From the NCBI GenBank assembly GCA_021778515.1, contig JAJYCJ010000010.1, positions 1 to 55,593 of the forward strand: a stretch of DNA of 55,593 nucleotides. The letters run 5' to 3'. Made by a program: the position numbers and the translations under genes. The stretch comes from Acidobacteriota bacterium. GTDB taxonomy: Bacteria; Acidobacteriota; UBA4820; DSQY01. A model generated the notes under the pieces. That model was not told where the DNA came from, ran no database searches, and saw only the letters and a list, made by a program, of their open reading frames with translations. Within the stretch, counting starts at the first letter, position 1. The number at the start of each line of letters is the position of its first letter. Below, one piece after another: positions 9,010 through 18,278 of this stretch.

Positions 9010-12000
9010 ATGGACGGCAAACACGCGGAGTGCAGGTTCTTCGGGGTCAACGGATTAGCCCTATTCAAGCACGGGGTGGCGGCCAGCCTTGTGGCGCTGG
9101 GTCTCGCCTTGCTGGCGGGGGTTCCGGCGCTCGCTGGTACCGACGTGTGGACTAGCAACGGGCCGTACGGCGGCCAAATCATGGCCCTGGCCATCAACCC
9201 GCAGAGCCCCAGTACGCTGTACGCGGGTACCAGTGGCGGCGTCTTTGAAAGCACCGATAGCGGGGCCACCTGGAGCGCCATCAACAACGGCTTGGGCAAC
9301 CTTGGTGTTAACTCCTTGGCGATTAACTCACAGAACCCGTCTACGCTTTACGCGGGAACCGATGGGGGCGTATACGAGAGCACCGACGGCGGGGCGAATT
9401 GGACCGCAATTAACAACGGCCTGACGAATCTCAACGTGCAGGCCCTGGCCATCAATCCCCAGACCCCGTCTACGCTCTACGCGGGCACATACCAGGGTGG
9501 TGTCTTTGAGAGTACCGACGGGGGGGCCACCTGGGCCACCGTCAACAACGGATTGATCAACACCTACGTTTGGGCCTTGGCCATCAACCCCCAGAACCCC
9601 GCTACGCTCTACGCGGGCACCCTGGGAAGCGGCGTATTCGAAAGCACCGACGGGGGGGCCACCTGGGCCGCCAACAACAGCGGATTATTAGGCAACGTTT
9701 ATGCCCTGGCGATTAACCCGCAGAACCCCACCACAGTGTACGCGGGCACCCAAGGCGGCGTCTTTGAGAGCACTGATGGCGGGGCCACCTGGGCCGCCAT
9801 GGACAGCGGATTAAGCTATACCAACGTTCATGCCCTGGCGATTAACCCGCAGAACCCCACCACGCTGTACGCGGGTACCCTGGGGGGCGGCGGGGTCTTT
9901 CAGAGCACCGACGGGGGGACAACCTGGAGCGTGATCCAGAACGGCTTGAGCGACGATAGTGTTTACTCCTTGGCGATCAACCCCCAGAACCCGTCTACGC
10001 TGTACGCGGGCACCTTGGCCGGCGGGGTCTTTCAGAGCACCGATGGCGGAGCCACCTGGAACGCCATCAACAACGGTTTGGGCCACTACTGCAACGTTTA
10101 CTCCCTGGCCATCAATCCCCAGACCTCGTCTACGCTCTACGCGGGCACATACCAGGGTGGTGTCTTTGAGAGCACTGATGGCGGGGCCACCTGGAACGCC
10201 ATCAACAGCGGATTAAGCTATACCAACGTTTATGCCCTGGCGATTAACCCGCAGAACCCCACCACGCTGTACGTGGGTACCCTGTGGGGCGGCGTCTTTG
10301 AGAGCACCGACGGGGGGGCCACCTGGGCCGCCAACAACAGCGGATTAAGCAATACCAACGTTTATGCCCTGGCGATTAACCCGCAGAACCCCACCACAGT
10401 GTACGCGGGCACCCAAGGCGGCGTCTTTGAGAGCACTGATGGCGGGGCCACCTGGAACGCGAGCTTGGTCTGGGGGTATGTTTTCACCTTGGCCATCAAT
10501 CCGCAGAACCCCACCACGGTGTACGCGGGAACCCAAGGGGGCGTATTTGAGAGTACCGACGGGGGGGCAACCTGGATCACCGTCAACAACGGATTTAACG
10601 GATTGTCCAGCACCAACGTTAGGGCCCTGGTGATCAACCCGCAGAGCCCCACAACGCTGTACGCCGGTACCGATGGCGGCGCCTATGAGAGCACCAATGG
10701 AGGGGAGACCTGGAGCGCCATCAACAACGGCTTGGGTAACCTCGGTGTTCTCTCCTTGGCGATTAACCCGCAGAACCCCACCACAGTGTACGCGGGCACC
10801 CAAGGCGGCCCCGTCTTTTCCATCACCCTCACAACGACCTGCACCCTCTCCTGCACAGCCACCGTGCCCAGCACGGGCCAGGTGAACGCGCCCATCTCCT
10901 TCCAATCGACGGCTACGCCCTCGGCGGGCTGCACGGGCACGCCCACGTACTCTTGGAACTTCGGCGACGGTGGCACCTCCACCGAGCAGAACGCGACGCA
11001 CGCGTACAGCACGGCGAATACCTACAACTGGACCATGACCGCCTCCCTGCCCAGCGGAGCGACGTGCCAGAAGACGGGCACCATCACCATTACCGCGACC
11101 CCACCAACCACCGGCGGTCTTGCGGGAACGATCGGGATCTGGGACGGTACGACGATGTGGCCGCTGGATGGGAGCGCGGTCAAGAGCATTGCGGTCACCC
11201 TGACCGACCTGTCGGGGAACAACCCCCGCCAGGCGACCGTCACCGGTGCCTCCTATTCCATCACCGGCGTTCCGGCCGGGACCTACAACGTGACCGCCTC
11301 CATCATCTACATCGACAACGTAACGGTGAGCAACGTGGCGAACTGCCTAGGCGATCAAGGCTGTAACGCCTCCGCGCTGGCGAAGACGACCACCTTCACG
11401 GTACAGGCTTCGGTCTCAGCCGCAAGCACGACGCATTTTGACCTGCGCCTGCCCCTCCCTATAGTGATGCTTCACGGCGTTCGAAGCTGCTATCAGATGT
11501 GGTACAGCCCTGATGTGACCGACCAGGGCCACTGGGATAACTACGCACGCAGCCATGGGCGGATCGTGTTCACGCCTAACTATACCTGGTACGGCTTAGC
11601 CGCTTGGTCATATCGAGCGGATGAAGTCGTAAACCAAGTGAGCAGCGACTTCCAGTCCCTCTCCCATGCCGTTACGGGTTCGTCTTATCCACCCTGGTAT
11701 ATCATCGCGCACAGCATGGGCGGCCTTGTTTCACGGGTAATCGTGTCGGGGCCGTCCGCACACGATCCGCTTGTTGAAAAGCTAGCCGGCATTTACGAAC
11801 TGGGCACGCCCAATAGCGGTTCGGACTTTTGGGGGCTAGCACCATACACTTGTCTCAGTTTCCTGGATACAGACTCCATAGAAGGTTACTACGACGACAA
11901 CCACTCGTTCCAAAAGGGATTCAATACCGACTATCCCAACCTCGGCACCGTTCCTGTGCAGACGTTTGTGGGCAGCATTTGTGCGCCTAACGTGGCGGGG

Positions 12001-14922
12001 TGCATTCCACTGCCGACGGACTTTGTGGTTTCTCACGACTCAACAAGGCACATTTGGAGACGACTGGAGACTTTCGCTTCCGATGGCTCGGTAGAGCTGA
12101 TGGTGAACGTCGACAGTCAAGGCTCTCCGCTTCTTATGACAGAGGAAGAGCCTCTCCCCCTCTTTCACTGGGATGAAGGCAGCCCTCTGGATCTCGGCAC
12201 CCTCAATACTATCCTCGGGAGTACCCTGGCAAGGGCTGCGCACGGGCCACACTCTGGCGCCACGCATTATCCAGCAACCCCCACCCAGGCATCCATTACA
12301 TCCGCCCCCCAGCTCTTTACTGTCGTTAACTCGGCCGTCACCCTCCCGGCAGGCGAAGCCCAGACCGTTTCTTTCTCCATTTCGGGGACCGATAGCCTGG
12401 TCGTGAGCATTCTGTGGGGCTCTTCTTCAGGAACGGCCACGCTGATCAGCCCCGCCGGAACGCCGGTGAACTTCTCGGATCCTTCCTCGAACGAAGGGGC
12501 CGATTACAGCGGCGGTGGATACTCCGGCATGTCGCTCCTCAACCCCGCTCCGGGGACATGGAAGGTGTCTCTGACCAGCCCATCGGGTGGTCCCGCGGCA
12601 GTGTTCGTTCAGGAGGACGGCGTCTTCGGGTTGCAGTCGGCTGTGGCACAGGGGCTGCTACCACTGGGCAGCAAGGCCCACCTGGTCGGCGTATGGAGCG
12701 GCGATTCCTCCCTCGTCTCAGGAGCGTCCGAAGCGGCAACGGTATACGACGCCAACGGCAGCGTCGTCGCGACGGTGCCCCTTTACGACGACGGCCAGCA
12801 CTCGGACGGGGCCCCAGGCGACGGCACCTTTGGGGGGGACACGCCCGCCATCAGCGTCCCCGGACACTACACGGTAGTCCTACAGGCCGAAGGCTCCTAC
12901 AACGGTGTACCGTTCATGCGGTGGGCTTCGAGCGCCTTCGATGTGCAGGGCTCTTCTCCCATCTTCACGGGGCAGTTCTCCGACTCCGCCGTGGACGGCA
13001 ACGGGACCGGCACGGTGGACACCCTTCAGGAGACCATTGGGCTGAACCTTCCGGCGGCGGGCGACTTCACGGTAGTGGGCGATTTGGTGGATAGCCAAGG
13101 GTATCCGGTGGCCCATGCAGTGGCCGCCGTCCAGGCCACCGTTGCCGGCGCCGCCACGGCCGACCTCAATTTCTTTGTTCTGGGGGTGGCTTGCGGCCAT
13201 TTCAGCGGTCCCCTCTCAGTCACCAACCTGCGCGTAGAAGACGGTTCTAGCCTGGCGCTGCTGGATGTGTGGACCAGTACCGTTCAGACGCAGAGTTACG
13301 ACGGAGCGGCGTTCGGATGCAACTCTAGCCAGAACGTCGGTCCGACGATCAACGGCCTCTCACCAAACGTGGCCATGCCGGGACAGACCAAGAACGTGGT
13401 GGTCAGCGGCACGGGCTTCCAGAATGGCTGCACGGTGGCTTTTTCGGGTTCGGGGGTAAGCTCTGGCACGGTGCAGTGGCTAGAGGACGGCGCCCTCGTG
13501 GTCTCGACGCAGGTCGCCAGTTCGGCGGCACCGGGCAGCTACGATGTCACGATCACTAACCCCGACGGCAAGAGCGTCACAGGAAGCGGCCTCTTCATAG
13601 TGGCGGCTGACCAGCCGCCCACCGTGACCTTCACGAGCCCATCCGATGGCCAGACCGTGCAGGGAACAGTCATCGTCTCGGCCAGCGCGGCCGACGACGG
13701 GAGTGTCTCCGAGGTGGACTTCTTCGTCGATGGGACCCAGACCGCGGCGGTCAGCGCCTTCCCCTACCGGTTCACCTGGGATACGACGTTAGTGACTCCA
13801 GGGCAGCACACACTAACTGCGGCAGCGACGGATGATGCGGGTCTCGGCAGCCAGGCGACCATCACGGTGACCGTCTCCCAAGCCAGCACTCCCCTCTCCG
13901 TCACGGTCTCCGCACAGCCCTCTTCCGGACCTCCGCCGCTGGCCGTGACGCTGAACGCCATTGCCTCCGGCGGCACGCCCCCCTACACCTACACCTGGAA
14001 CTTCGGCGACGGCTCGGGCGCGGCTACGGGTCGGCAGGTGAGCCACACCTACGCCGGGGAAGGGAACTTCGCGGCGACGGTCACCGTGCAGGACGGCGCC
14101 GGGGCGAATACCACCGGGGCGGCTTCCATTCATGTGGGCTACCCCTTCACCGTGGGGGCCGCGGCCGACCCCACCTCTGGACCGGCTCCCCTCGCCGTTC
14201 ATTTCATGGGAGGCGCGGACAACGGCACACCCCCCTATACCTACGATTGGGACTTCGGAGACGGTTCTCCCCATGCTTCCACCTTGGTTGCGGATCACAC
14301 CTACGCCACGGCCGGCACCTATACCGCCACCTTCTCGGCCAAAGACTCGGGCGGCGCCTGGCGCTCCAAGAGCCTGACCATTTCGGTGGAAACCCCGCAG
14401 CCCTTGCAGGTGAGCGCCACGGCCGACACAACCTCCGGGACGGCCCCTCTAGCCGTCACCCTCACGGCGTCGGCCTCCGGCGGGACCGCTCCCTACAGCT
14501 ACGCCTGGTCCTTTGGGGACGGGGAGTCCACCTCCGGCAATCCAGAGGCCCATACCTACGCTTCGGCGGGGAGCTTCACGGCCACCGTAACAGCGACCGA
14601 CAGCTCCACCCCGGCCAAGACGGCGACCGCCTCGGTCACGATTCAGGTGACCAGCCCCATCAACCCGCCCCTGCTCTCCGGCGTCATCAAAACCACGGCC
14701 CCGTTCCGGCTCAAGATCTCCGGCGGAAACTTCCATCCCGACGTGAAGGTGTACATCGGATCCGATGTCGCTCCGTGGAGCAAGGTCGTCTACAAGAGCA
14801 GCGGTCTGCTGGTCGTGAAGGGCGGCGCGTCGCTGAAGGCGCGTTTCGCCAAGGGGGCGCCGCAGAAGCTGACGGTCGTGAACGGCGACGGCGGCAGCGC
14901 GTCCATCCAGTTCACGAGGTAG
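9010..14922 (+). CDS. Giant secreted multidomain protein: BNR/VPS10-like repeats, lipase-like domain, PKD domains
   Basis: Encodes about 1970 aa and is predicted to be exported, with the signal peptide [17 protein letters not shown] near residues 23-42. Order of parts: twelve full and one truncated BNR/sortilin-type repeats ([28 protein letters not shown]); a Cys-bearing PKD domain; a carboxypeptidase-regulatory-like beta domain; an alpha/beta-hydrolase (VMLHGVR, nucleophile elbow AHSMGGL, likely lipase/esterase); a beta region with [15 protein letters not shown]; an IPT/TIG-like domain; an Ig-like domain; three PKD domains; and a C-terminal module ending QFTR. The last ~85 residues resemble the end of the protease at 20435. 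ATG 9010 has GGGGAG 7 nt upstream and is preferred over 8995. GC falls to ~50% in the hydrolase. Adhesion and lipid-ester hydrolysis at the surface are inference. Confidence 0.88.
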   Translation: MDGKHAECRFFGVNGLALFKHGVAASLVALGLALLAGVPALAGTDVWTSNGPYGGQIMALAINPQSPSTLYAGTSGGVFESTDSGATWSAINNGLGNLGVNSLAINSQNPSTLYAGTDGGVYESTDGGANWTAINNGLTNLNVQALAINPQTPSTLYAGTYQGGVFESTDGGATWATVNNGLINTYVWALAINPQNPATLYAGTLGSGVFESTDGGATWAANNSGLLGNVYALAINPQNPTTVYAGTQGGVFESTDGGATWAAMDSGLSYTNVHALAINPQNPTTLYAGTLGGGGVFQSTDGGTTWSVIQNGLSDDSVYSLAINPQNPSTLYAGTLAGGVFQSTDGGATWNAINNGLGHYCNVYSLAINPQTSSTLYAGTYQGGVFESTDGGATWNAINSGLSYTNVYALAINPQNPTTLYVGTLWGGVFESTDGGATWAANNSGLSNTNVYALAINPQNPTTVYAGTQGGVFESTDGGATWNASLVWGYVFTLAINPQNPTTVYAGTQGGVFESTDGGATWITVNNGFNGLSSTNVRALVINPQSPTTLYAGTDGGAYESTNGGETWSAINNGLGNLGVLSLAINPQNPTTVYAGTQGGPVFSITLTTTCTLSCTATVPSTGQVNAPISFQSTATPSAGCTGTPTYSWNFGDGGTSTEQNATHAYSTANTYNWTMTASLPSGATCQKTGTITITATPPTTGGLAGTIGIWDGTTMWPLDGSAVKSIAVTLTDLSGNNPRQATVTGASYSITGVPAGTYNVTASIIYIDNVTVSNVANCLGDQGCNASALAKTTTFTVQASVSAASTTHFDLRLPLPIVMLHGVRSCYQMWYSPDVTDQGHWDNYARSHGRIVFTPNYTWYGLAAWSYRADEVVNQVSSDFQSLSHAVTGSSYPPWYIIAHSMGGLVSRVIVSGPSAHDPLVEKLAGIYELGTPNSGSDFWGLAPYTCLSFLDTDSIEGYYDDNHSFQKGFNTDYPNLGTVPVQTFVGSICAPNVAGCIPLPTDFVVSHDSTRHIWRRLETFASDGSVELMVNVDSQGSPLLMTEEEPLPLFHWDEGSPLDLGTLNTILGSTLARAAHGPHSGATHYPATPTQASITSAPQLFTVVNSAVTLPAGEAQTVSFSISGTDSLVVSILWGSSSGTATLISPAGTPVNFSDPSSNEGADYSGGGYSGMSLLNPAPGTWKVSLTSPSGGPAAVFVQEDGVFGLQSAVAQGLLPLGSKAHLVGVWSGDSSLVSGASEAATVYDANGSVVATVPLYDDGQHSDGAPGDGTFGGDTPAISVPGHYTVVLQAEGSYNGVPFMRWASSAFDVQGSSPIFTGQFSDSAVDGNGTGTVDTLQETIGLNLPAAGDFTVVGDLVDSQGYPVAHAVAAVQATVAGAATADLNFFVLGVACGHFSGPLSVTNLRVEDGSSLALLDVWTSTVQTQSYDGAAFGCNSSQNVGPTINGLSPNVAMPGQTKNVVVSGTGFQNGCTVAFSGSGVSSGTVQWLEDGALVVSTQVASSAAPGSYDVTITNPDGKSVTGSGLFIVAADQPPTVTFTSPSDGQTVQGTVIVSASAADDGSVSEVDFFVDGTQTAAVSAFPYRFTWDTTLVTPGQHTLTAAATDDAGLGSQATITVTVSQASTPLSVTVSAQPSSGPPPLAVTLNAIASGGTPPYTYTWNFGDGSGAATGRQVSHTYAGEGNFAATVTVQDGAGANTTGAASIHVGYPFTVGAAADPTSGPAPLAVHFMGGADNGTPPYTYDWDFGDGSPHASTLVADHTYATAGTYTATFSAKDSGGAWRSKSLTISVETPQPLQVSATADTTSGTAPLAVTLTASASGGTAPYSYAWSFGDGESTSGNPEAHTYASAGSFTATVTATDSSTPAKTATASVTIQVTSPINPPLLSGVIKTTAPFRLKISGGNFHPDVKVYIGSDVAPWSKVVYKSSGLLVVKGGASLKARFAKGAPQKLTVVNGDGGSASIQFTR
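9180..10820 (+). repeat. Thirteen near-identical BNR-type coding repeats (~126-138 bp each)
   Basis: The repeats are conserved at DNA level, with segments such as GCGATTAACCCGCAGAACCC and CACCTGGGCCGCCAACAACA recurring almost unchanged. The thirteenth copy breaks off after GTQGG and runs into the PKD domain. High DNA identity points to recent duplication or ongoing recombination. Confidence 0.85.
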
Positions 14923-14947
14923 GACCACCTCTTTGTTGGGTAGCTTC

Positions 14948-14971
14948 GGGGGCAGGCTTCGGCCTGCCCCC
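14948..14971 (+). terminator. Hairpin terminator after the giant gene
   Basis: Perfect 10-bp stem GGGGGCAGGC / GCCTGCCCCC closed by a UUCG tetraloop, 25 nt after the stop. The following ATCCTTCC is only a weak T tract. Confidence 0.65.
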
Positions 14972-15049
14972 ATCCTTCCGAAGGGCGCACTCTACGAGAG
15001 GCAGAGGCCTCGGAAACCGTTTGGAAGGCGTCCATTTGGAGGTGTAACG

Positions 15050-15445
15050 ATGAGGACTTCACGATTCTTCGAAAGGAGGTGCCGGGGACACGGCCATTGG
15101 ATGATCGCTTTCACGAAGAGCTTGCGTCGGGCCGCGAGGGCCCTAGAAAGGGACAAGATGATCTTCCATCCGAAGAACCTCCACCACATCCTGGTGGCCG
15201 GCGCTGTCGCCGTCACCGTAGCCGTGGTGCTTTCCTACCTCGCGCCTGCCCCCAAAGCCTTGCACTTCGCAGTCAGGCAGAACCTTCTCGTGCTCTATCC
15301 GGCGAGCCCCATCCCCCAAGATGCCAACCATTCGTACCTCATCCTCATGGATCAGGATACTGGGCGCATTTGGGCCTACAAGGATTTGACCAGCAAGCCG
15401 ATCCTGATGGGCACAATGCGCATCGGTGAGGCGATGCAACAGTAG
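15050..15445 (+). CDS. Small single-pass membrane protein of unknown function
   Basis: Encodes 131 aa. A basic N-terminus of about 50 residues is followed by one hydrophobic segment (ILVAGAVAVTVAVVLSYLA, ~53-71). A ~60-residue outer domain ends in YLILMDQDTGRIWAYKD and GTMRIGEAMQQ. ATG 15050 is chosen because GGAGGT lies 6 nt upstream; the ORF track extends to 14933 through the terminator of the previous gene. The topology is N-in with a periplasmic C-terminus by the positive-inside rule. I do not recognise the family. It follows the giant secreted protein but has its own ribosome site beyond that gene's terminator. Confidence 0.6.
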   Translation: MRTSRFFERRCRGHGHWMIAFTKSLRRAARALERDKMIFHPKNLHHILVAGAVAVTVAVVLSYLAPAPKALHFAVRQNLLVLYPASPIPQDANHSYLILMDQDTGRIWAYKDLTSKPILMGTMRIGEAMQQ

Positions 15446-16051
15446 GCCTGCACCGAACCAATCGACAGCAGACAAATGGAGATAGCGCTGCCACGCTGCA
15501 CCGCCTTGCCGGACCCCGCCTGGACGGGATGGCGGTTGGCTGGGCATGTTGGTCATCTGAGAGGAGGTGGAGCGATGGCCCATGGTGAGCGTCTGGCTGG
15601 CTGCGTAGGCAGGCGAAGCGGGAGACCGGGCAGGCGGGGGAGCTTGAAGCGTAGGAGCTCAGCGTGAGGTAGCCGCAACTCTTCCTGGGGGGCGGCGCCC
15701 TGGTGGAGAATGTGGCGGTGAGTCCGCCGGCGTTCTCGTTGGAAGACGTCAAGCCGCCTAGGCGGTGGGCATCACGCTGTCCATGCCCGTGCCACTCGGC
15801 TCAATCCCGTGAGAACATGGGGCAACGCACCAGAGGCGCCCAAGAGCGCGGGAGAGGCTGCCGAAAAGGCCGCGAAGGCGGGGCGTACTCCTGCCGAATC
15901 GCCCCGAAGTCCTGAAATCCGCTCCGAAGCCTTGCAGCGCCGCTCCCGACTGGCCCACGGGCGCCCGCCGGTCCAGAGTGTTTGCAGGGCACGAGCGCGG
16001 CCGTTGACGGGCCCGCCCTCCGGCTCGTACGCTCAGGAGCACGGAGGCGGC
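15446..16051. other. Intergenic stretch, no gene seen
   Basis: About 600 nt with only short shadow ORFs. A perfect palindrome CCGCCTAGGCGG lies near 15754-15765. A ribosome-site-like GAGGAGGTGGAGCGATGG near 15560 opens only a ~35-codon Arg/Gly-rich frame. The open frame of the following polX-like gene runs back to 15809, but without start signals. Confidence 0.45.
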
Positions 16052-17770
16052 ATGGAGCGCGAGCGGATCGTGGGGGCCCTGGAGGCGCTGGCGGCGCTCT
16101 CCGAGCTGCTGGGGGAGAACCCGTTCAAGGCGCGGGCCTACGCCAACGCGGCCAGGACTCTCTCCAAGGCCTCGCGGCCGGTGGAGAGCTGGGGCGAGCC
16201 CGGCGTGCTGGAGGCCCTGCCCGGCGTGGGGAAGGCCATCGCCGAGAAGGTGCGCGAGCAGATCGCCACGGGCTCCGTGCACAAGCTGGAGGAGCTGCGG
16301 GCCAAGGTGCCGCCGGGCGTTAGGGAGCTCGTGGGGGTGCCGGGCCTCGGCCCGAAGAAGGCGGGGGTGCTCTGGCGCCAGCTCGGGCTCCAGTCGGCGG
16401 GCGAACTGGAGTACGCCTGCCTCGAGAACCGCCTCGTCTCCCTGCCGGGCTTCGGGCCCAAGACCCAGGCCAAGGTGCTGGAGGGGGTGCGTCTTCTCGC
16501 GGGCCGCCGGGGCAAGCTGCTCCTCCCCTCAGCGCTGGCGGCCCAGGCCGCCCTGGCCGCTCGGGTGGAGAGGGCCGCACGCGGCGCGCGCTGGCTCTTC
16601 GCGGGGGAGGCGGCGCGCCTCTGCCCCGTGGTGTCGGGCCTGGAGGTCGTTTTGGAAGCCGGCCGGGCGGAGGAGGCCGCGGCGGCCATGGGTCTCTCTC
16701 GGGCGGCGCCGGGCCTGTTTGTGGGGGAGAGCCCCGAGGGCGCGCCCCTGCGCCTCCGGGCCGCGGCCGCCGAGGGCCTGGGGTCGGCGGCGGTGTGGTT
16801 CGCCTCCGGGGAGCCCTTCCGCGAGGCCCTGCGCGCCGAGCTGGCCCGCAGCGGCCTGGCCTGGACGGAGGAGGGCCTTCTGCGGGAGGGCCGGGCCGTC
16901 CCCGCGCCCTCGGAGGAGGCCTTCTGGCGGGCGGCCGCGCGCTCGCCCATACCTCCCGAATGCCGGGAGTTGCCGGAGGCGCTGGAGGCGGACCTGTCGG
17001 AGGTCGTCGCCGAGGGCGATCTCCGGGGCGCCTTCCACGTGCACACCGACTGGAGTGACGGCGGCGCCACGCTGGAGGAGATGGTGGCCGCGGCGGAGGC
17101 GCTGGGCTGGGAGTACCTGGGCCTCTGCGACCACTCCGCCAGCGCCGTCTATGCCCACGGACTCGACCCGGAGAGGTTGGTGGCCCAGCGGGCGGCCATC
17201 GCCGACACGCAGGCGCGCCACCCCGGCATCGCCCTCTTCGCGGGCGTGGAGTCGGACATCCTGGGCGGGGGCGAGCTGGACTACTCCGATGAGCTGTTGG
17301 CCGCGCTGGACCTGGTGGTGGCCTCGGTGCACGGCCGCTTCGGCCTGGACGAGGAGGCCCAGACGACGCGCCTCGTGCGGGCCGTCTCCCATCCCGCCAC
17401 GACCATGCTCGGCCACCCGACGGGCAGGCTGCTCCTCTCCCGGGAGCCCTACGCTTACCGCTGGGAGGAGGTCGAGGAGGCACTGGTGTCCGCCGGCGCG
17501 GCCGTGGAGCTGAACGCCAACCCGCACCGGCTGGACGTGGACTGGACGCGCCTGCCCTCGCTGCGCCGGCGGGGCGTCCGTGTGGCGGTGAACCCGGACG
17601 CCCACTCGGTGGCGGGGCTGGCGGACGTCCGGTACGGGATCTGGGCGGCGCGCAAGGGGCTGGCGCGGCGCGGGGACATTCTGAACACGCTGGATCGAGA
17701 GGCCGTCGGGGCGTGGCTTCGGTCGAAAAAGGCGCGCCGACCCCAATCCCGCGATGGAGGAGGGGAATAG
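16052..17770 (+). CDS. PolX-like protein with degenerate polymerase domain and intact PHP domain
   Basis: Encodes 572 aa, the usual PolX length. Residues ~1-150 carry the 8-kDa-like region and helix-hairpin-helix motifs (LPGVGKAIAEKV, VPGLGPKKAG, LPGFGPKTQAK). Residues ~160-310 align with the nucleotidyltransferase region, but the GS...DxD catalytic signature is absent: the corresponding stretch is LFAGEAARLCPVVSGLEVVL. Residues ~325-560 are a PHP phosphoesterase with all metal ligands visible: HVHTDWSDG, CDHS, GVESDI, SVHGRF, GHPTGR and NPDAHS. A 3'-phosphoesterase or nuclease role in repair without polymerisation is inference. ATG 16052 has GGAGG at 16043. The C-terminal tail RPQSRDGGGE and stop come from MITE copy 2. 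Confidence 0.88.
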   Translation: MERERIVGALEALAALSELLGENPFKARAYANAARTLSKASRPVESWGEPGVLEALPGVGKAIAEKVREQIATGSVHKLEELRAKVPPGVRELVGVPGLGPKKAGVLWRQLGLQSAGELEYACLENRLVSLPGFGPKTQAKVLEGVRLLAGRRGKLLLPSALAAQAALAARVERAARGARWLFAGEAARLCPVVSGLEVVLEAGRAEEAAAAMGLSRAAPGLFVGESPEGAPLRLRAAAAEGLGSAAVWFASGEPFREALRAELARSGLAWTEEGLLREGRAVPAPSEEAFWRAAARSPIPPECRELPEALEADLSEVVAEGDLRGAFHVHTDWSDGGATLEEMVAAAEALGWEYLGLCDHSASAVYAHGLDPERLVAQRAAIADTQARHPGIALFAGVESDILGGGELDYSDELLAALDLVVASVHGRFGLDEEAQTTRLVRAVSHPATTMLGHPTGRLLLSREPYAYRWEEVEEALVSAGAAVELNANPHRLDVDWTRLPSLRRRGVRVAVNPDAHSVAGLADVRYGIWAARKGLARRGDILNTLDREAVGAWLRSKKARRPQSRDGGGE

Positions 17771-18065
17771 CCGTGGAAGGCGCGACAGATCACGCACAGT
17801 GGAAAAGGGTGTCACACCCACTGAGGGATTGGGGGCCATCGACCCCGGACTGGATCCGGGGGAAGAGGGCATCAAGGGAGAGGTGGGGCCCCATCGGGCT
17901 TTGCCCGTGGGGCGGGGCCCCGCAGGGCAATCTCCCGAACCGCCGGGCTTAGCTCGCGGTTCGGGGGGGCAAGGCCATGGCCCTCCCCGTCCAGGGGACA
18001 ACGCCTCTCTGCCGTGAACCCGAGCGGTAGCCGGAGGCACCCGCGTTTCCATCGCGGAATTTGGG
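17741..18065. mobile_element. MITE-like element, copy 2 (325 bp)
   Basis: The left end CCCCAATCCCGCGATGG and right end CCATCGCGGAATTTGGG are inverted repeats. They are flanked by a perfect 5-bp duplication GCCGA (17736-17740 and 18066-18070). The interior shares GACCCCGGACTGGATCCGGG, GGGCTTTGCCCGTGGGGCGG and GGCCCTCCCCGTCCAGGGGA with copies 1 and 3. It is inserted across the 3' end of the PolX-like gene and is the most diverged of the three copies. Confidence 0.88.
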
Positions 18066-18278
18066 GCCGAGGATGACGCCGCGCCGGCCTTTGGGGTATT
18101 GTAGGGTGACGGTTTCGCCCGAAGGGGGTCGCGCGATGGACTCGGCACACGCTCAGCACTCAGCGCCAGTTCCCGAGGCCGGAGCGCCTCCCGCGGGGCG
18201 GCGCCCCGTGAGGTCCCTCCTCTTCTCATCCTTCATCCTTCATCGATCATCGCCTTTTCTTCCACAGGGAGCCGGCCG

